Shown here in pieces: positions 59,078 through 64,000 of a DNA stretch of 64,000 nucleotides. The DNA comes from Coremacera marginata (lineage: Eukaryota > Arthropoda > Insecta > Diptera > Sciomyzidae), in the NCBI GenBank assembly GCA_914767935.1, contig OU612047.1, positions 150,342,778-150,406,777 of the forward strand, in the 5' to 3' direction. The notes below the pieces were generated by a model. The model saw nothing but the letters and a program-made list of their open reading frames with translations, was not told the origin of the DNA and made no database searches. A program made the translations under genes and the position numbers. How positions within the stretch are numbered: the first letter of the stretch is position 1; every line of letters begins with the position of its first letter.

Positions 59078-60189
59078 CGTACCCAACCCTATGCCTACAC
59101 AATTTGTACATACAAAATACGTTTATTTTTAATTAAAATTTGTATTTCTAATTGTATTTTTATAATTTTTCAACTAATATTCTTTGGAATAATGAGCACT
59201 CAGTTCTCTATCCAATTGGGTATAATTAAACGAGGGCGTGGCACTTTAACTATAAAAGAAATTGCTCTACACCACTGGTATGAATCTCCACATACAAATC
59301 ATATTTTGCCCATATATTCTTGAGCATAATGAGCAGTGGCAGCTTAGGGTAAAATAAAATTAAGCGTATGACACAAATATTTTTGGAGATAATACATAAA
59401 CATATTATAATTGGCTAAAGACTTCGAATATACCTCAATACGGCCGCGGGGGGTATTTTAGCTCCATTCCTTACTAGTTTTTTTATATTATAAGAACAAA
59501 GCAATAATAGAACACAAATTAAATTTATTTTTGAAAACATTATCATCATAACAATAGTTTATCATTTATCAACCTTTTTTTTTTTTTTTTTTTTGAACTT
59601 CCCAAGTAAAAGAGGTATTGACACGAAGCGAAGCCTGATATAGTCTGCAGCTTGAAGATCCAAGAGATAATACCGAAGAAGGCATGTAAGTGTCAGTCCA
59701 AATTAACTGATCCAATACTGGTGGCTCGAACATTTTTAAAAAGTTGATATTTTTTTATTAAAAGTTGTCCAATGTATTTGAAGCTCTGAACTGCTTTAAA
59801 AAAAAATTTTTTTTGTTCTACTTTCAAAATGGCGGCCGTATTTTCTTTGCTTACGCAGTACGCGTTGGGGTATAAAAATGGGCATTATATTGAAAAAGCT
59901 ATTTAATTTTGGGGCTTAAGTCTACTTTAGTGAACCCGCTGAACTTCAAAGGGTTGCTTGGGTCACAGGAGGTCACAGCGGGGACGAAAAAAGTGCTACC
60001 TTTTACTCATGACATAATTATAATTCTGCCATGCCTTGTACCAAATAACTTCTGAAATTCAAGCGGTTTCATTAAACTAGACTTGTTCAAATTTTGGTTC
60101 TATACAAATTAATTTCAAGAAATTTTCTGCATGTTCATGCAGCACAGTCTTTTTTTTTTTTAAAAAATATGCTTTTCGAAAGTTAAATA
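59078..60189. other. Spacer
   Basis: No gene recognised. A T17-class run lies at about 59577-59594. Confidence 0.4.
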
Positions 60190-60600
60190 TGCCATAGTGG
60201 AATATAATATTCCACTCTGGGCACACTGCTTATTTAGAGCTCTAATGTATATGTATCTCCCTTTTCGGCTTGCTCAAAGTTCCTTTTTTTGGTGTGTTTT
60301 GCTAGTTGTGCACAAAAATAGAAGAGTAGAGAGCAACATGGAGTTTATGGAAACTCTCGCAACACAAACGCATGAAAAGAAAACGATCTAGCAATGTGTG
60401 GCATCGGGTATGAATTTTTTAAAAATTTTACACTTTAGTAATAGATTTATTATAAAAATTTCGAAACTATTCTGTGATGTAGCACATATATGATATATGA
60501 TAAAACTTATTTCATACAATTTTTTCTAGTACTTTTATAGTTTACCTGGAAACAAAAATTTGCACTTCAATTTTGTGTAATAGTACAATTATACTATTAC
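60190..60600. repeat. Dispersed repeat, family 4.5/60 kb, copy 2
   Basis: Shares TATCTCCCTTTTCGGC, AAAACGATCTAGCAATGTG, GGCATCGGGTATGA and AAAAATTTGCACTTCAATTT, in the same order and orientation, with 4860-5140. Class unknown. Confidence 0.55.
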
Positions 60601-61575
60601 AATATTCTTAAATATATTATTTCTTTCATGTTAACAAATAATAATAATAATTATTTTGTGGTATTACTAAATTTTTTTTTTTTTTTTTTGTAATTTTTCA
60701 TTAACTTTGGAGTCTTATTTCATTAAATTTCATCGCAAATTTTCTGCGATGCAATTACCAAAATTGTCGGGCCTTTTTTCATTTCTTTTTGGTGCCATAA
60801 CTTATTGGGGTGTAATTGTATGCCTCCTGTAAAGTCTTCATATAAAAAACAAAAACGAAAGCACACAAAATTTCGATGCATTAAATTATTTGTAATCATA
60901 ACAATGATTTCTTCATTTCCTGCTGCTGCCTTAGCAACAGCGCGCAACTCCTAACAGACGAATCAGACGCTCATCAGCCATGGCATCATTTTAACAACCC
61001 CCTCCCCCCCCTCCACCCCTAATAGGCAACATTCGAGACACCTGCTGCAAGTGTTTAATGAGCTTCAATATGCGTCTTACGGTAATTGTGACGATTATGC
61101 TGCTAATGATGTTGCCAGACTTAAGCAGACATTGACGTTAAAAAAAACGCACACACACACAATTTAACAATACAGACGACAACGCGAAAGACGTGCAGCG
61201 CACTCTTACAGTCGCACAAACACAAACAAATGAACACCGTGTTATTTGGTGATTTTCACTCTTTGATATTTTATACTCGTAGCTGGTATAAAGCTTGGTG
61301 TTCAAAGGGATGCTTAAAGGAAGGCATGTTTAAATTAACACACACAAATACAACGTTGTTATATATACACACACACACACACACACAACCATGCATCGAC
61401 ATTCAAGCAGCATTTAAAGCTAAACAGTCTGTAAAGCTGCTAGACTATGGAAAAAGCACGTTTTAGTTGTTACAACAACTATATAGCAGCAACAACAGCA
61501 CCAAAAGCACTGCTCGTTGCAACATTGGTAGTTTTTACTGCTGATATTATGTTATGCTTGTTATTGTTACTGTTC

Positions 61576-61608
<33 letters not shown>

Positions 61609-63047
61609 TTGTTTTAGTTTCTGTTTTAAATATCCGCTTACTTGCCGGCTTGCTTCTATTGCGCTGCACAACTGCCATCAGCATAGTTTTCTGTTGAGAT
61701 TTTATGCAGTCTACAGCAACAAAACGGCAGTTATAATAACAGCAACAACAACAACTGCAACAGCAACGACAACAATAACTACAACAGCAATAAAACAAAA
61801 ACTGTAGGAAGCTTTGCAACAACAATGCCATGTTGAAGGGATTTCCGTTTCCGTTTTAATAACAATGTCAAAAATTGTACAGTAAAAATTGAGCGCGTCC
61901 GTCGCTGACGTCGGCAATCCTTGTGATTGTCGTTGCCGCCATCGTTCTCGACTTAAAGTGTGCGAGTGCAAATGCGAAGCTGTAATTCTTGTTGTTACTG
62001 CTAGTTGCTGTTGCTAATTAAAAGAACGTGTTGGAAATATGCTGCATTCATATTGTTGCATATTTGCGTGTGCATGTGTGTCTGAAGAATTTTACAAGTT
62101 GCCACCTCGAGCATACATATTGTGCAAAGTTATTTCAATTTTTAAATAATGCAGTCACAACTGCACGCCCCTAAGTATGCAACAAAATTTTGTATCAATT
62201 AAATTGATAACTATTTAAAAGTTTTCCGCTTGCCATTGAATAAGTGAAAAACAACAATTTTTTATAAAAAAAAACCCAAAAAGGTGGCAAAAATTCTAAT
62301 TTTATGATCAGACATTAAGATAAAACGTATATCTTTAATATATTTTAGTAATTTTTATATCGCGTGTTTTTTATTTTATACAGCATAAATAGGTTTATTG
62401 AATTTGTTTAAAAATGTACCGAAAAATGTCAAAACCAATAACATAAAAGCATTCAATCGAATTCGAAAAATTTACATTAGTTTTGAAAAACTCTCAGTAT
62501 ATAATATGATTATTTTATATATCTAAAATAAAGTCTTAAATTAAAACGCCATTCTTATCGCTTTTACTAAGTTACGAAGAGTTGATTTAAGTTGTTTTTG
62601 TTGCTTTAAGTAAACAAAAATATTAAATTCCATCATATTTGATTTCGTTCACATGCACTGCCAGACATTTTGTTATGTTCACATGCATTCATATAGTGTG
62701 TGTGTGTGTGTATGTGTGTGTGCTTGCTTCTGATTGTCAAGCACGCTCAGCTAAGTTCTGCACTTCCGGCTTACTCAAGTGCTCAAAACATAAGCGTATG
62801 AAAACTGCAACGATTACTATCACAAACGGCCTTCGCACTCGGCCACAAATACACACAAAACACACGTGAATATAGAACACACACAAAAACACACTTTAAG
62901 CAAAAACGTGACAATTTAAGTTAAAAACTTCTAAATGTTTAAAAAAAAGTCCGCTCCTAGAATCTAAGCGCATTGAATAAAAACGTCTCAAAGTCCAAAC
63001 AACTACCCAAAGGTTGACTACAACATAGTAACAAAGCGTATTAGATA
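60601..63047. other. Gene-free DNA with CA, GTT and CAACAG tracts
   Basis: Holds a CA run at about 61368-61387, a GTT run at 61577-61607, a CAACAG/CAACAA-rich tract at 61738-61800 and a TG-rich run at about 62697-62722. Poly-Thr and poly-Cys frames across these tracts are artefacts. Confidence 0.55.
61577..61607. repeat. GTT trinucleotide repeat
   Basis: About ten uninterrupted GTT units. Confidence 0.9.
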
Positions 63048-63488
63048 CCCTGTAGGAAAATCAACTAATTTAAAAGTAGTTGATAAAGTAGTTTTTTGTC
63101 AACCACAACTAGTTGAAATTCTGACTTTTTTCCATAGAACGAACTAACTTATTATGTATGGTGATGTCCGCTAAATAAGTCAATTGACTTTCGTCTGCAT
63201 ATATTTGCAACTACTTGTTAAATTAGTTATATTTAAATTATTTTTGTAATTACTTTAAAATAGCCAATTGAAAACTATTACTGATGGCCTAAAGTTAATA
63301 ATATTTGAAGAAATAACATGGTTAAATATATATAAACTTGTAATCTAATAAAAATTTGCAATTAAAACATGTCAAAATCAGAGTAGTTGCCGCCTTAATA
63401 TAATTCAAAGTAGTTCAGATACTGGTTTATTTTAAATTAGTTTTTTAATTAGTTGTTTTTATAAACAAGTTAGTTTGTTCCTATAGGG
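63048..63488. mobile_element. MITE A, copy 3
   Basis: Starts CCCTGTAGGAAAATCAACTA and ends GTTCCTATAGGG, with TA on both flanks (63046-63047 and 63489-63490). It is nearly the same length as copy 2 and collinear with it throughout. Non-coding. Confidence 0.93.
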
Positions 63489-64000
63489 TACATATAAGCG
63501 TGTGTGTGTGTGTGTGCTTGTATTTTGTACTTCATGTATTTGTGCTTGTGTGAGTCAGTCGATTTTGGTCAGCTTATAGCTGATACAGCGCACAAAAAAA
63601 AAAGCAATTATTCCAGCAACAAAGTTTCTATTGTGTTTTTTTTTTTTGCATACTTTCAGGCACGCTTAGCGAGCCGTTTCATGTGAACTTAATAATAGAG
63701 GTCACTGCATGTTAGCATGCAGCATTTTTAAAGCAAATAAATCATTAGACGTTGGCGTTCTCTTAAGCGTCAGGCTTTAGTCACATTTTGTTCACGTTCT
63801 AGCTTGGACAGTGTTTTATATTGAAAAAGGATATTAAGTCACAAAGGACATGAAATAATAAAAAAATATATACGTATAATTAGTAGATGAAAACCGATAT
63901 GACTTTTGATGCGATTACGTTTGAATATTTTAAAGCTTGAATGCATATATTATATACAGTGTTTAGGCAGCGTTTGCATGACTAACTGGGCGTGGCAGGA
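63489..64000. other. AT-rich end of window
   Basis: A TG microsatellite at about 63499-63516 follows MITE A directly. Nothing else recognised. Confidence 0.5.

Noticed and set aside
61547..61971. Cys/Val-rich and Thr-rich minus-strand frames
   Set aside because: They translate the GTT and CAACAG tracts.

Overview
This window looks like eukaryotic, non-coding insect DNA. It is AT-rich and full of poly-A/T tracts and CA/TG and GTT/CAA microsatellites, and every recognisable coding stretch belongs to a mobile element. Irritans-type mariner, piggyBac, hAT, pogo-like, copia and non-LTR fragments, together with this microsatellite style, suggest a higher dipteran, perhaps a tephritid fruit fly; the species is inference. 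I see no host protein-coding gene, functional tRNA or rRNA, so the window is probably a large intron or intergenic DNA.

Layout. 0-7 kb: a 150-bp-class minisatellite, a tRNA-derived SINE copy, a decayed mariner, an element with inverted ends reading CACCGAG, a second SINE copy in opposite orientation and a second inverted-end family. 6.8-9 kb: an irritans-type mariner with matching ends, split by a 5'-truncated poly-A-tailed LINE. 9-13.8 kb: nothing beyond microsatellites and one hairpin. 13.8-17 kb: three simple or tandem arrays, including 1.2 kb of a TTATG pentamer. 21 kb: a 0.45-kb TTCATA hexamer array. 22.7-28.3 kb: MITE A copy 1, another decayed mariner, a hAT-like fold-back element, a composite repeat with a tRNA-like segment, and the second CACCGAG element. 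31.3 kb: a 254-bp MITE with TAA target duplication. 33.6 kb: a weak DDE transposase remnant. 36-38 kb: a second irritans-type mariner interrupted by a 525-bp insertion with a 13-bp target duplication. 42.8-47.5 kb: nested elements, with a complete but broken piggyBac inside a pogo-like element and a LINE RNase H fragment beside it. 48-53 kb: minisatellite, inverted-end element, a copia remnant split by a GC-richer insertion, and a hAT remnant. 54-64 kb: MITE A copies 2 and 3, further tandem and dispersed repeats, and another LINE RNase H fragment.

How the parts relate. There is no pathway here. The window is a record of successive insertions: LINE into mariner, unknown element into mariner, piggyBac into pogo-like DNA, unknown sequence into copia. 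Every transposase or reverse transcriptase seen carries stops, frameshifts or lost catalytic residues. The freshest elements are MITE A (three copies, two nearly identical) and the piggyBac (ends and TTAA duplications intact). No coherent new biological system was found. The most promising undescribed items are the tRNA-derived SINE, MITE A and the inverted-end families.
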